Of a stretch of DNA of 64,000 nt, positions 23,961-33,101 are shown in pieces. The position numbers and the translations under genes were made by a program. The notes beneath the pieces are model-generated. The model saw only the letters and a program-made list of their open reading frames with translations, searched no databases and was not told the DNA's origin. The stretch's first letter is position 1. Each line of letters begins with the position of its first letter. The stretch is from Methylobacterium isbiliense (GTDB lineage Bacteria; Pseudomonadota; Alphaproteobacteria; Rhizobiales; Beijerinckiaceae): positions 94,564 to 158,563 of the forward strand of contig NZ_BPQQ01000040.1 in the NCBI RefSeq assembly GCF_022179325.1. The letters are read 5' to 3'.

Positions 23961-25298
23961 TCAGGCCTGCTGGTGGCGGGCCGCGGCGGCCTCCTCGCGC
24001 TCCGAGATCAGCCGGGCGCCGCGCTGATAGGTCACGTAGGCCCACAGCCAGCGCAGGGTGACGACGAGGCGGTTCTGGAAGCCGACCAGCAGGTAGACGT
24101 GGGCGATGCCCCAGACGAGCCACGCCGGGAAGCCCTTGAGGCTGACTCGGTCCCACTGGACCACGGCGGAGTTCCGGCCGATCACCGCGAGGTTGCCGCG
24201 CGAGCGGAACCGGAACGGGGCCGGCCTCTGCCCGGCCACGAGGCGCGCCCGCAGGGCCTTGCCGAGATAGTGCCCCTGCTGGTGGGCCACCTGGGCGAGG
24301 CCCGGCAGCGCCGAGCCGTCCTCGGCCCGGGCCATCGCCACGTCGCCGAGCGCGTAGACGTCGCTGAGGCCCTCGACCGCGAGATCGGGGCCGACCCGGA
24401 TATGGCCGCCGCGCTCGGTCGCGACCCCGAGCCACTGCCCGGCGGGCGAGGCCTGCACCCCCGCGCCCCAGACCATGGTGGCGGCCGGGATCCGGCTGCC
24501 CTTCACGGTGACGCCGACCTCGTCGATCGCCTCCACGGGACTCAGCGTCATCACTGTGACGCCGAGGCGTTCGAGGGCCTTCGTCGCGTAGGCCGAGAGG
24601 TGCTCCGGAAAGGTGCCGAGGATGCGCGGCGCGGCCTCGATCAGCAGGATGCGCGCCCGCGTCGGATCGACGGCGCGGAAGTCGCGGGCCAGGGCTTGGC
24701 GCGACAGGCCCGCGATGGCGCCCGCCATCTCGACGCCGGTCGGCCCGCCGCCCACCACCGCGAAGGTCGTCAGGCGCTCCCGCTCCGCCGGATCGCTCGT
24801 CCGCTCCGCCCGTTCGAAGGCGAGCAGCACCCGCGCGCGGATCGCCCGGGCGTCGTCGAGGGTCTTGAGGCCCGGGGCGTGGCGCGCCCAGTCGGCATGG
24901 CCGAAATAGCTGTGCGTCGCCCCGGTGGCGAGCACCAGGGTGTCGTACGCAATGGCGCCGCCGTCGCGCAGCCGCACCTGGCGCTCCGCCCGGTCGACCC
25001 CGTTCACCTCGGCCAGCAGCACGCGGATGTTGCGGTGGCGGCTGACGATGCGGCGGATCGGCTCGGCCACCTCGCCCGGCGACAGCACCGCGGTGGCGAC
25101 CTGATAGAGCAGCGGCTGGAACAGGTGGTGGTTGCGCCGGTCCAGCAGGGTGACGCGGAGGCCCGCGACGCTGCCGAGTTCCTGGGCCACCGCGAGGCCG
25201 CCGAAACCGCCGCCCACGATCACCACGTGATGGTCGCCGTCCGCCTGGGCGGGGGCGGGATCCGGCGGCGTCCGGCTGCGGTCGGTGGGATCTGCCAT
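23961..25298 (-). CDS. ndh: Type II NADH dehydrogenase (NDH-2) family, FAD-dependent
   Basis: Flavoprotein of 445 residues that passes electrons from NADH to quinone without proton pumping. Seen: FAD-binding VVIVGGGFGGLAVAQEL near residue 25, HHLFQPLLYQVAT near residue 56 (the quinone/FAD-side motif of the family), NADH-binding FAVVGGGPTGVEMAGAI near residue 170, GVQASPAGQWL, and DVYALGDVA near residue 310. The C-terminal LVWGIAHVYLLVGFQNR could be the amphipathic membrane anchor. Start ATG 25298. A terminator follows at 23842-23882. Confidence 0.92.
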   Translation of the reverse strand: MADPTDRSRTPPDPAPAQADGDHHVVIVGGGFGGLAVAQELGSVAGLRVTLLDRRNHHLFQPLLYQVATAVLSPGEVAEPIRRIVSRHRNIRVLLAEVNGVDRAERQVRLRDGGAIAYDTLVLATGATHSYFGHADWARHAPGLKTLDDARAIRARVLLAFERAERTSDPAERERLTTFAVVGGGPTGVEMAGAIAGLSRQALARDFRAVDPTRARILLIEAAPRILGTFPEHLSAYATKALERLGVTVMTLSPVEAIDEVGVTVKGSRIPAATMVWGAGVQASPAGQWLGVATERGGHIRVGPDLAVEGLSDVYALGDVAMARAEDGSALPGLAQVAHQQGHYLGKALRARLVAGQRPAPFRFRSRGNLAVIGRNSAVVQWDRVSLKGFPAWLVWGIAHVYLLVGFQNRLVVTLRWLWAYVTYQRGARLISEREEAAAARHQQA

Positions 25299-25517
25299 CG
25301 GGGCTGCGGCCTCCTGCGCGTCGCCGTCCCCCGTCCGGCGGGCGCGCGGCGCCGACCGTCAACAAGGGACGCGCAGGCGATGTTCCTGGTGCGACGGTCC
25401 TGGGGCGATGGTCCCGGGCGCGGATGCCCGGTGCCCCGGGGCGAATGGCGGCGCGTCCGGAACGCGACCGGCCCCCCGCGGTTGTCGCCCCACATCACCC
25501 CTCCGACGAGGCGGAGC

Positions 25518-25883
25518 ATGGCCGAATCCCACGCCGACCTTCCCCCGACGCGCACGATCCAGCCGATCGATCCGCCGCCGCCCTCAGCCGCCTCGACGAC
25601 GGCGCAGCTCAAGGCCGACATCGACAGCGGGCGCACCGGCGACAAGGCCGAGGTCTTCGACCCCGGCCTCTCCCCGCTCGGCACCGACGACGAGGCCGCC
25701 GGCCACCCGCCCTCGCCCGAGCGTGTCAACCTCGCCCGCAAGGCGGAGGGGCAGGACCGCTTCGCGGGCGGCGCCGAGCGCGCGAGCTACGCCCACCACC
25801 GCCAGAACAAGGCCCAGTGGGGCTTCGTCGCGTTCATCGTGCTCGCGGCGCTGATCTTCGTGTCGGTCTACTGGCTCAAATAG
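25518..25883 (+). CDS. Small tail-anchored membrane protein of unknown function
   Basis: 121 residues. I recognise no family. The first 100 residues are polar, proline- and alanine-rich, with acidic patches (DKAEVFDPG, DDEAAGHPP). A single hydrophobic helix near 101-118 (WGFVAFIVLAALIFVSVYW) closes the protein, which ends in LK. GAGGCGGAG precedes the ATG. The layout suggests a cytoplasmic protein anchored by its tail in the inner membrane. It converges on aqpZ with only 6 bases between the stops. Confidence 0.75.
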   Translation: MAESHADLPPTRTIQPIDPPPPSAASTTAQLKADIDSGRTGDKAEVFDPGLSPLGTDDEAAGHPPSPERVNLARKAEGQDRFAGGAERASYAHHRQNKAQWGFVAFIVLAALIFVSVYWLK

Positions 25884-25889
25884 CCCGGG

Positions 25890-26624
25890 TCAGGTTGTGC
25901 GGGCGGTCGGGGCCACCCCGGTGACCTGCGCGGAAGGTTCTTCGCTGAGCCAGCGGTAGAGCACGCCGCCGAGCACGCCGCCGATGAGCGGGGCGACCCA
26001 GAACAGCCACAGCTGCGCCAGCGCCCAGCCGCCCACGAACAGGGCCGGGCCGGTGCTGCGCGCCGGGTTGACCGAGGTGTTGGTGATCGGGATGCCAACG
26101 AGGTGGATCAGCGTCAGGCAGAGCCCGATCGCCAGCGGCGCGAACCCCGCCGGTGCCTTGCCGTGCGTCGCCCCCATGATCACGAACAGGAACATCATGG
26201 TCAGCACGACCTCGGCCAGGAAGCCCGAGACGAGGCCGTACTTGCCGGGCGAGTGCTCCCCGTAGCCGTTGGCCGCGAAGCCCTTGGCGAGGTCGAAGGC
26301 GGGCGAGCCGCTGGCGATGGCGTAGAGGAGCGCGGCGGCCACCACCGCGCCCACGACCTGCGCGGCGACGTAGGGGCCGATGTCCCGGCTGGGGAAGCGC
26401 CCGCCCGCCGCGAGCCCCAGCGTCACCGCCGGGTTGAGGTGGCAGCCCGAGACGTGGCCGATCGCGTAGGCCATCGTCAGCACGGTCAGTCCGAACGCGA
26501 AGGACACGCCGAGCAGCCCGATCCCGACCTCCGGGAAGCCTGCCGCGATCACCGCGCTGCCGCAGCCCGCGAAGGTCAGCCAGAAGGTGCCGATCGCCTC
26601 GGCCACGCATTTGCGAAACATCAT
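25890..26624 (-). CDS. aqpZ: Aquaporin Z
   Basis: Water channel of 244 residues with six membrane helices and two NPA half-helices. Seen: [10 protein letters not shown] near residue 63 and [11 protein letters not shown] near residue 186, with the selectivity residues of an orthodox aquaporin rather than a glycerol facilitator (H in the helix 5 region [20 protein letters not shown] after the second NPA). The start MMFRKC has GGAGCAGGTG upstream; ATG 26624 or the adjacent 26621 would serve. It converges with the small membrane protein gene. Confidence 0.94.
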   Translation of the reverse strand: MMFRKCVAEAIGTFWLTFAGCGSAVIAAGFPEVGIGLLGVSFAFGLTVLTMAYAIGHVSGCHLNPAVTLGLAAGGRFPSRDIGPYVAAQVVGAVVAAALLYAIASGSPAFDLAKGFAANGYGEHSPGKYGLVSGFLAEVVLTMMFLFVIMGATHGKAPAGFAPLAIGLCLTLIHLVGIPITNTSVNPARSTGPALFVGGWALAQLWLFWVAPLIGGVLGGVLYRWLSEEPSAQVTGVAPTARTT

Positions 26625-26819
26625 CACCTGCTCCCCGCATCGATATTGATCGAGAGCCAAGCCGACGAAGTTGTCGTTTGTTGATTATGGGCCGATGGCC
26701 GGAACGGCCTGTCGTACCGGGCGGCAGAATACCCCCGGCCCGCTCCATGGCAAGGGCGCAAAACGCGAAGATGCCGACTGATCGCGCGAACGCGATCCCC
26801 GATCGGGCGCGGCCCGCGC

Positions 26820-27908
26820 TCAGCCGGCCTCCGCCTCCCCGGCGACGAAGTGCAGCGTGCGCCGCCGTGCCTCCTCGTCGGTGAATTGCCGCGGCGGCGA
26901 CTTCATGAACCAGCTCGACGGGCCGATCAGCGCGCCGCCGAGGCCGCGGTCGCGGGCGAGCCCCGCGCAGCGCACCGCGTCGATGACGATCCCGGCCGAG
27001 TTCGGCGAGTCCCAGACCTCCAGCTTCAGCTCCAGGTTGAGCGGCACGCCCCCGAAGGCCGTGCCCTCCAGGCGGATATGCGCCCATTTGCGGTCGGACA
27101 GCCACGGCACGTAGTCGCTCGGGCCGACATGGATGTCGCCCGGCGCGAGCGCGTCCGCGAGCTGGCTCGTGACCGCCTGGGTCTTGGAGACCTTCTTCGA
27201 TTCCAGCCGCTCGCGCTCCAGCATGTTGCGGAAGTCGGCATTGCCGCCGAAGTTGAGCTGGTAGGTGCGGTCGAGCCGCACCCCGCGCTCGCGGAAGAGG
27301 TTGGCGAGCGCCCGGTGCACGATGGTGGCGCCGACCTGGCTCTTGATGTCGTCGCCGATCAGCGGCAGGCCCCGGGCCGCGAAGCGCGCCCGCCACTCGG
27401 GATGGGAGGCGATGAAGACGGGGATGCAGTTCACGAAGGCGCAGCCCGCCGCGAGCGCCGCCTCGGCGTAGTGCTCGGTGGCGGCCTGCGAGCCCACCGG
27501 CAGGTAGGAGACGAGCACGTCGGCCCGCGCCTCCGTCAGGATGGCCGCGACGTCGACCGCCGGCTCGGGCGATTCCGCCACCACGTCGCGCAGGTAGCGC
27601 CCGAGCCCGTCGAGGGTCGGCCCGCGCCGGACCGTGACCCCGGTCGGCGGCACCGCCGCGAAGGTCGCGGTGTTGTTGGGGGCGGCCCCGATCGCCTCGG
27701 CGAGGTCGCGCCCGACCTTGGGGGCGGCGATGTCGAAGGCCGCCACCACGGCGACATCCGCCACATGGTAGCCGCCGAGCACCACGTTCATCAGACCCGG
27801 CACGGTCTCGCCGGGCGTCGCCGCGCGGTAGTAGTGCAGGCCCTGCACGAAGGATGAGGCACAGTTCCCGACGCCGGCGATCGCGACCCGCAGCTTCCTC
27901 TGTCCCAA
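26820..27908 (-). CDS. ino1: Inositol-3-phosphate synthase (short bacterial type)
   Basis: NAD-dependent enzyme of 362 residues that turns glucose 6-phosphate into 1D-myo-inositol 3-phosphate. Seen: Rossmann start [51 protein letters not shown] (in parts), then [18 protein letters not shown] near residue 190 with catalytic-region lysine, [12 protein letters not shown], and [18 protein letters not shown] (in parts). The chosen start is TTG 27908, because AAGGAG lies 8 bases upstream and there is no ATG at the right place. Inositol may feed phosphatidylinositol or compatible solutes (inference). Confidence 0.9.
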   Translation of the reverse strand: MGQRKLRVAIAGVGNCASSFVQGLHYYRAATPGETVPGLMNVVLGGYHVADVAVVAAFDIAAPKVGRDLAEAIGAAPNNTATFAAVPPTGVTVRRGPTLDGLGRYLRDVVAESPEPAVDVAAILTEARADVLVSYLPVGSQAATEHYAEAALAAGCAFVNCIPVFIASHPEWRARFAARGLPLIGDDIKSQVGATIVHRALANLFRERGVRLDRTYQLNFGGNADFRNMLERERLESKKVSKTQAVTSQLADALAPGDIHVGPSDYVPWLSDRKWAHIRLEGTAFGGVPLNLELKLEVWDSPNSAGIVIDAVRCAGLARDRGLGGALIGPSSWFMKSPPRQFTDEEARRRTLHFVAGEAEAG

Positions 27909-28212
27909 CGCACGAACTCCTTGCGGGCGAGGCGGCCCGGCGGCGACGCGCCGGAGCCGGGAGACAAGGGCGGTGCCGGTCTCGCGTCCGGCGCCGCCCG
28001 GGAAAGTAGAACACTCTCCCGGAGTATCATCCCCCCGGGTGCAACGATCCGCGCAGCGCCGGCCCCGTCCGGATTCCGCCGTCCGTCGAGACAGGAGAAC
28101 GGCACCGGCGATCCCCCGGCGGCCGAGAGGGGCGGTTCGGTCTCGCGCAATCCCGCGACATGACCTATCCGCAGCCGGGCGCCCCCTCGTGCGCGGGGCC
28201 GGGAGGACCAGG
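27909..28212. other. Divergent intergenic region, ino1 / MaoC
   Basis: 304 bases between two divergent starts. It contains the ribosome site of ino1 (27917-27922) and that of the MaoC gene (GGGAGG at 28201-28206). A short AT-richer spot at about 28000-28030 may hold promoters. No palindrome longer than chance and no further gene seen. Confidence 0.4.
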
Positions 28213-28671
28213 ATGCAGGCATTCGACGGACCCGAGGCGCTGAGCGCGGCCCTGGGCCAGGAGATCGGAATCGGCGAGTGGATCACCGTCGACCAGACGA
28301 TGATCGACCGCTTCGCCGAGGCGACCGGCGACCACCAGTGGATCCATGTCGATCCGGAGCGGGCGGCGCGGGAATCGCCCTACGGCGCCACCGTGGCGCA
28401 CGGCTATCTCACGCTCTCGCTGGTGCCGCGCTTCATCGCCGGCGTGCGCCGGCTGGAGGGGCTGCGGCTGAGCCTCAACTACGGGCTCGACCGGGTGCGG
28501 TTTCCCGCGCCCGTCATCGTCGGCGCGCGCCTGCGCGGCCGCGTGCGCCTGAGCGCCGCCCTGCCGGTGCCGCCGCGGGGCCTGCGTGTCACCTACGCGG
28601 TAACGGTGGAGATCGACGGCCAGGAGCGCCCGGCCTGCCTCGCCGAGGCGGTGGTGCTGCACCAGTGGTGA
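28213..28671 (+). CDS. MaoC-like (R)-specific enoyl-CoA hydratase
   Basis: Hot-dog-fold protein of 152 residues. Seen: [19 protein letters not shown] near residues 35-53, with the hydratase-2 Asp and His (D-x4-H), and [14 protein letters not shown] near 58-71. By family it hydrates trans-2-enoyl-CoA to (R)-3-hydroxyacyl-CoA, feeding polyhydroxyalkanoate synthesis or fatty-acid turnover. GGGAGG precedes the ATG. Convergent with the LacI-family gene, 10 bases between stops. Confidence 0.9.
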   Translation: MQAFDGPEALSAALGQEIGIGEWITVDQTMIDRFAEATGDHQWIHVDPERAARESPYGATVAHGYLTLSLVPRFIAGVRRLEGLRLSLNYGLDRVRFPAPVIVGARLRGRVRLSAALPVPPRGLRVTYAVTVEIDGQERPACLAEAVVLHQW

Positions 28672-28681
28672 GGGGTGAGCG

Positions 28682-29725
28682 TCACGCCGTCGCCCCGGCG
28701 ATCAGCTCGAAGCCGAGATCGACCACGGTGGCGGGGGCGTCGGCGCTGAGCAGCCGGGCCGCGGTGGCGCCGGCCTCCACGCGCGGGGTGCGGATGGTGG
28801 CGAGCGGCTGGGGCATCAGCCGGCCCACATCGAGCCCGTTGTAGCCGAACAGGGCGAGGCGGTCCGGCACCGCGAGGCCGGCGGCGAGGCAGTGGAAATA
28901 GCCGCCGAGCGCCATGTCGTCGTTGGAGAAGTAGACCGCGTCGACGCCGCGCGTGCGCGCGAGCAGGGCCGCGAGGCCGCTGCGCCCGGCCTCCACCGAG
29001 GAGGGGGCGGGGATGCGCTCCTCGCCGGCCAGCCCGAGGCCCGCCTCCGCCAGGGCGGCCCGGAACCCGTCGTAGCGCTTGGCCGCCCGGCGGTCCCGGG
29101 TGAGGTCGTGGCCCAGATAGGCGATGCGCCGGTAGCCCCGCCCGACGAGGTGGCGGGCGCTCGCCTCCCCGGCGGCCCGGTTGGAGTAGCCGACCACGAT
29201 GTCGAGGCCGCGCCCGTCGATGTCGAGCAGTTCGGCCACGCGCACGCCGCTCGCCATCAGCCGCCGCACGGTGCCGGGATTGTGCTCCAGCCCGGTGACG
29301 ATCAGCCCGGCCGGGCGCCAGCTCAGCAGCGAGGCGACCAGGGCCTCCTCCCGGTCCTGGTCGTAATCGGTGACCGCGATGACCGATTGGAAGCCCTCGG
29401 CGTCGAGGGCCGCGGTGGCGCCGCGCAGGAGGTCCGGGAAGACGATGTTGGTGAGCGAGGGGATGACGATGCCGATGAGGCGCGAGCCCGTCGAGGCGAG
29501 GGTTCCGGCGATGCGGTTCGGCACGTAGCCGAGGCGGGCCACCGCCGCCTCCACCTGCGCGCGGGTCCGGGCCGAGAACGAGCCGTGGCTGCGCAGCACC
29601 CGCGAGACCGTGCTCTCGCCCACCCGTGCCTCGCGGGCCACGTCCGCCAGGGTCACGGGCCGGCGGGGTGCGGCGTCGCGGGCCGTCAGCGCGGCGGGGC
29701 GCTGCGGTCCCTCGTGGTCCTCCAT
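28682..29725 (-). CDS. LacI-family transcriptional regulator of the tetronate operon
   Basis: LacI/GalR repressor of 347 residues. Seen: an N-terminal extension of about 22 residues, the helix-turn-helix VTLADVAREARVGESTVSRVLR at 24-45 (in parts) and hinge helix VPNRIAGTLAS, then the sugar-binding-type core with LIGIVIPSLTNIVFPDLL, and YFSNDDMALGGYF. GGGAGG precedes ATG 29725. It is divergent from ltnD-otnI-otnK, and a perfect 22-bp palindrome of LacI type lies between them. It probably represses the operon until a tetronate or its derivative binds (inference). Confidence 0.9.
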   Translation of the reverse strand: MEDHEGPQRPAALTARDAAPRRPVTLADVAREARVGESTVSRVLRSHGSFSARTRAQVEAAVARLGYVPNRIAGTLASTGSRLIGIVIPSLTNIVFPDLLRGATAALDAEGFQSVIAVTDYDQDREEALVASLLSWRPAGLIVTGLEHNPGTVRRLMASGVRVAELLDIDGRGLDIVVGYSNRAAGEASARHLVGRGYRRIAYLGHDLTRDRRAAKRYDGFRAALAEAGLGLAGEERIPAPSSVEAGRSGLAALLARTRGVDAVYFSNDDMALGGYFHCLAAGLAVPDRLALFGYNGLDVGRLMPQPLATIRTPRVEAGATAARLLSADAPATVVDLGFELIAGATA

Positions 29726-29825
29726 GCATCCTCCCGGCGGCCGTCCGGGGCTTGAGCGCCCGGGCACCACGGCGCGGGCACGATGTCACGTCTTCAGCCG
29801 GGGCTCAACGCATCGCCAGGGCGGC

Positions 29826-29847
29826 GGATTGGCAGCGCTGCCAATCC
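29826..29847. promoter_or_regulatory. Perfect 22-bp palindrome, predicted LacI-family operator
   Basis: Half-site GGATTGGCAGC followed by its exact complement, with central GC as usual for LacI-family operators (pattern TGGCAGC-GCTGCCA). It lies 101 bases from the lacI-type ATG and 121 bases from the ltnD ATG. On the plus strand TTGGCA within it could serve as a -35 box, so repressor binding would block the promoter. Confidence 0.75.
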
Positions 29848-29968
29848 TTGTTACGCAGACGCATCCCGGCTTGCCGGTTCGGGTGGCTGGTCATCGGCCG
29901 CCGTCGTGTCAGATTGCTCCCGCGCCGCGCTCAACGACGGCGCGGCATTCGGGAGGGAGAGCGCCGCC

Positions 29969-30016
29969 ATGAGCACAGGCATGAGCACAGGCATGGGCAC
30001 AGGCATGAGCTCAGCC
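29969..30016 (+). repeat. 12-bp in-frame tandem repeat at the start of ltnD
   Basis: ATGAGCACAGGC twice, then ATGGGCACAGGC, then ATGAGCTCAGCC: four units of 12 bases, each beginning with ATG. The period is a multiple of three, so copy-number change alters the N-terminus by four residues without a frameshift. Confidence 0.85.
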
Positions 30017-30916
30017 GTGAGCGACACGTCCGTTCGGACCGCCGTCATCGGCCTCGGGTCGATGGGGTGCGGCATGGCCCTGTCGCTGCACCGGGCCGGG
30101 CTGTCGGTCGTGGGCTACGACGTCGATCCAGCCGGCGTGGCGCGCTTCGCGGCCGAGGGCGGACAGGGGGCGTCGAGCCCCGCCGAGGCCGCCGCCGGCG
30201 CCGCCATCGTGGTCTGCGTGGTGGTGAATGCGGCCCAGACCGAGGCGGTGCTGTTCGGCGAGGGCGGGGTCGCCGCCGCCATGCCGGAGGGCGCGGTGTT
30301 CGTCTCCTGCGCCACGATGGACCCGGCGGTGGCCCGCCGCCTCGCGGCCCGGCTGGAGGGCACGGGCCGCCACTACCTCGACGCGCCGATCAGCGGAGGG
30401 GCGCAGCGCGCCGCGGACGGCGCGCTCACCATCCTGGCCTCGGGCAGCGGGGCGGCCTTCGCGCGGGCGCGGCCTGCGCTCGATGCGATGGCCGCCACCC
30501 TCTACGAGCTCGGCGACGCGCCCGGCCAGGGCGCCGCCTTCAAGATGATCAACCAGCTGCTGGCGGGCGTGCACATCGCGGCGGCGAGCGAGGCGATGGC
30601 CTTCGCGGCCCGCCAGGGCCTCGACCTCAAGCGCGTCTACGAGGTGATCACCGCCTCGGCCGGCAATTCGTGGATGTTCGAGAACCGCATGACGCGGGTG
30701 CTCACGGGCGACTACGCGGCCCGCAGCGCCGTCGACATCTTCGTGAAGGATCTCGGCATCGTCCAGGACATGGCGAGGGCGCAGACCTTCCCGGTGCCGG
30801 TGGCCGCCGCGGCGCTGCAGATGTTCCTGATGGCCTCCGCGGCGGGCATGGGGCGGGACGACGATTCCTCCGTGGCCCGCCTCTACGCGCAGGTGACCGG
30901 CACGGCGCTCCCCTAG
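29969..30916 (+). CDS. ltnD: L-threonate 2-dehydrogenase (LtnD-type)
   Basis: 3-hydroxyacid-dehydrogenase-family enzyme of 315 residues. Seen: NAD-binding AVIGLGSMGCGMALSLHRAG near residue 26, catalytic-region DAPISGGAQRAADGAL, then FKMINQLLAGVHIAA with the catalytic lysine. Known LtnD oxidises L-threonate to 2-oxotetronate. The first 16 residues (MSTGMSTGMGTGMSSA) come from a 12-bp repeat and are not part of the fold; the true start could be any of four in-frame ATGs from 29969 to 30005. First gene of the operon with otnI and otnK. Confidence 0.88.
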   Translation: MSTGMSTGMGTGMSSAVSDTSVRTAVIGLGSMGCGMALSLHRAGLSVVGYDVDPAGVARFAAEGGQGASSPAEAAAGAAIVVCVVVNAAQTEAVLFGEGGVAAAMPEGAVFVSCATMDPAVARRLAARLEGTGRHYLDAPISGGAQRAADGALTILASGSGAAFARARPALDAMAATLYELGDAPGQGAAFKMINQLLAGVHIAAASEAMAFAARQGLDLKRVYEVITASAGNSWMFENRMTRVLTGDYAARSAVDIFVKDLGIVQDMARAQTFPVPVAAAALQMFLMASAAGMGRDDDSSVARLYAQVTGTALP

Positions 30917-30968
30917 GGGATCGGCACCGCAGCCACGAGAGACCGGCACGAGAGACCGGGAGGAGACC

Positions 30969-31760
30969 ATGCCGCGCTTCGCCGCCAACCTCACGCTGAT
31001 GTTCACCGAGCACCCCTTCCTCGACCGCTTCGCGGCGGCCGCGGAGGCCGGGTTCACGGCGGTGGAGTTCCTGTTTCCCTACGAGCACCCGCCCGAGGCG
31101 ATCGGTGAAGCCCTGCGCCGCCACGGCCTGACGCAGGCCCTGTTCAACCTGCCGCCCGGCGACTGGGCGGCGGGGGAGCGCGGCATGGCCGCCCTGCCAG
31201 ACCGCTTCGAGGAGCTGAAGGCCGGCGTCGAGCGCGGGCTCGCCTACGCGGCCGCGACCGGCGTGAAGCGCCTGCACCTGATGGCCGGCATGGCCGACCG
31301 GGCCGATCCGGCCGCCCGCGGCGCCTTCCGTCGCGCCGCCGCCTGGACGGCGGAGCGCCTCGCCCGCGAGGGGCTCGACGTGGTGCTGGAGCCGATCAAC
31401 GGCCGCAACATGCCGGGCTACTTCCTGAACGACTTCGGGTACGCGGCGGCGGTGATCCGGGATCTGGCCCTGCCGAACCTGAAGCTGCAGTTCGACCTCT
31501 ACCATTGCCAGATCCTGCACGGGGACGTGACCATGCGGCTGCGCGACCTGATGCCGATGATCGGCCACGTCCAGACCGCGAGCGTGCCCGACCGGCACGA
31601 GCCCGGCAGCGGCGAGATGAACGACGCCTTCCTGTTCGCCGAACTCGACCGGCTCGGCTACGACGGCTTCGTCGGCTGCGAGTACAATCCCCGGGCCGGC
31701 ACGGCGGCGGGTCTCGGCTGGTTCGCCCCCTACCGCGCCGGGCAAGGAGGCCGCGCATGA
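30969..31760 (+). CDS. otnI: 2-oxo-tetronate isomerase (OtnI-type, hydroxypyruvate isomerase family)
   Basis: TIM-barrel sugar isomerase of 263 residues. Seen: FAANLTLMFTEHPFLDRF at the start, AVEFLFPYEHP, VLEPINGRNMPGYFLN with the metal Glu near residue 142, QFDLYHCQILHGD with Asp/His, GHVQTASVPDRHEPGSGE, and VGCEYNPRAGT. This is the known OtnI pattern; it converts 2-oxotetronate to 3-oxotetronate. GGGAGGAG precedes the ATG; the stop overlaps the otnK ATG. Confidence 0.92.
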   Translation: MPRFAANLTLMFTEHPFLDRFAAAAEAGFTAVEFLFPYEHPPEAIGEALRRHGLTQALFNLPPGDWAAGERGMAALPDRFEELKAGVERGLAYAAATGVKRLHLMAGMADRADPAARGAFRRAAAWTAERLAREGLDVVLEPINGRNMPGYFLNDFGYAAAVIRDLALPNLKLQFDLYHCQILHGDVTMRLRDLMPMIGHVQTASVPDRHEPGSGEMNDAFLFAELDRLGYDGFVGCEYNPRAGTAAGLGWFAPYRAGQGGRA

Positions 31761-33025
31761 CCCTGGTCCTGGGCTGCATCGCCGACGACTACACCGGCGC
31801 CTCCGACCTCGCGAACACCCTCACCAAGGCGGGCCTGCGCACGGTCCAGACCATCGGCGTGCCGGGCGAGGGGCTGGACCTGCCCGCCACCGACGCCGTG
31901 GTGGTCTCGCTCAAGAGCCGGTCGATCCCCGCCGCGCAGGCGGTGGCGCGGTCCCGCGAGGCGGAAAGCTGGCTGCGCGCCCGGGGCGCCGGCCACGTGA
32001 TGTTCAAGGTCTGCTCGACCTTCGATTCCACCGATGCGGGCAATATCGGCCCGGTCACCGACGCGCTGCGCGAGGAGGCGGGCGCCCGGATCGCCCTCGT
32101 GACGCCGGCCTTCCCGGAGACCGGACGCACCGTCTACCAGGGCCACCTCTTCGTCGGCGCGGTGCCGCTGCACGAGAGCCCGCTCAAGGACCATCCCCTC
32201 AACCCGATGCGGGATTCGAACCTCGTGCGGGTGCTGGCGCGCCAGAGCCGGGCCGGGGTCGGGCTCGTGGACCTCGCCACCGTGGCGCGCGGCGCGCAGG
32301 CGGTGCGGGCGCGCCTCGATGCGCTGGCGCGGGAGGGCAAGGGGGCGGCGATCGCCGACGCGGTGTTCGACCCGGACCTCGCGGTGCTGGGCGAAGCCAT
32401 CCTCACCGATCCGGTCTCGACCGGGGCCTCGGGGCTCGGGCTCGGCCTCGCGCAGGCCCTGGTGGCGAGCGGCCGGGTCCGGGCGGCGCCGGCCGGCACC
32501 GCGCTGGGCGATCCGGTCGGCGGGCCGGCGGCCTGCCTCGCCGGCAGCTGTTCGCAGGCCACCCTCGGGCAGGTGGCGGCAGCCGAAGCCGTGATGCCGG
32601 TGCGCCGCCTCGATCCCGAGCGCCTGCTCGCCGGGCCGCAGGAGGCCGAGGAGGCGCTGGCCTGGGCGGCGGAGCGGATCGGGGCCGGCCCGGTGCTGAT
32701 CGCGTCGAGCCAGAGCCCCGAGGCGGTGACGGCCCTCCAGGCCCGGCACGGCCGCGACGCGGCCGGCCACGCCATCGAGGCGGCGCTCGCCGGCATCGCG
32801 GCGGGCTTGGTCGCGCGCGGCGTGCGCCGCCTGGTCGTCGCCGGCGGCGAGACCTCGGGCGCGGTGGTGGACACGCTCGGCCTCACCGCGTTCCGGGTCG
32901 GCCCCGAGATCGCGCCCGGCGTGCCGGTGCTCGCCACCGTGGCGGGCGACATGCGGCTCGCCCTCAAGTCGGGGAATTTCGGCGGCCGCGACTTCTTTGC
33001 GGACGCGCTCGCGCTGATGCCCTGA
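31757..33025 (+). CDS. otnK: 3-oxo-tetronate kinase (OtnK-type, DUF1537 family)
   Basis: Four-carbon acid sugar kinase of 422 residues. Seen: N-terminal GCIADDYTGASDLANTL, KVCSTFDSTDAGNIGPV near residue 80, TPAFPETGRTVYQGHLFV (in parts) and HPLNPMRDSNLV. The nucleotide-binding half holds GSCSQATLGQV, VVAGGETSGAVV and LKSGNFGGRDFF. It phosphorylates 3-oxotetronate at C4. ATGA overlap with otnI. The expected next enzyme, the OtnC decarboxylase, is not encoded in the window. Confidence 0.93.
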   Translation: MTLVLGCIADDYTGASDLANTLTKAGLRTVQTIGVPGEGLDLPATDAVVVSLKSRSIPAAQAVARSREAESWLRARGAGHVMFKVCSTFDSTDAGNIGPVTDALREEAGARIALVTPAFPETGRTVYQGHLFVGAVPLHESPLKDHPLNPMRDSNLVRVLARQSRAGVGLVDLATVARGAQAVRARLDALAREGKGAAIADAVFDPDLAVLGEAILTDPVSTGASGLGLGLAQALVASGRVRAAPAGTALGDPVGGPAACLAGSCSQATLGQVAAAEAVMPVRRLDPERLLAGPQEAEEALAWAAERIGAGPVLIASSQSPEAVTALQARHGRDAAGHAIEAALAGIAAGLVARGVRRLVVAGGETSGAVVDTLGLTAFRVGPEIAPGVPVLATVAGDMRLALKSGNFGGRDFFADALALMP

Positions 33026-33101
33026 GCCGATCGGCACGCCGAGCCGGCCGGAGCGCACCCGGTCGGCCGGCCGGGCGTGGCGCGGTCCCGGGCCGAGGGC
33101 G

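Noticed and set aside
33041-33075. CCGGCCGG-containing inverted repeats between otnK and guaD as a terminator
   Set aside because: Short self-complementary GC words are expected at this composition; there is no long stem and no T-tract.
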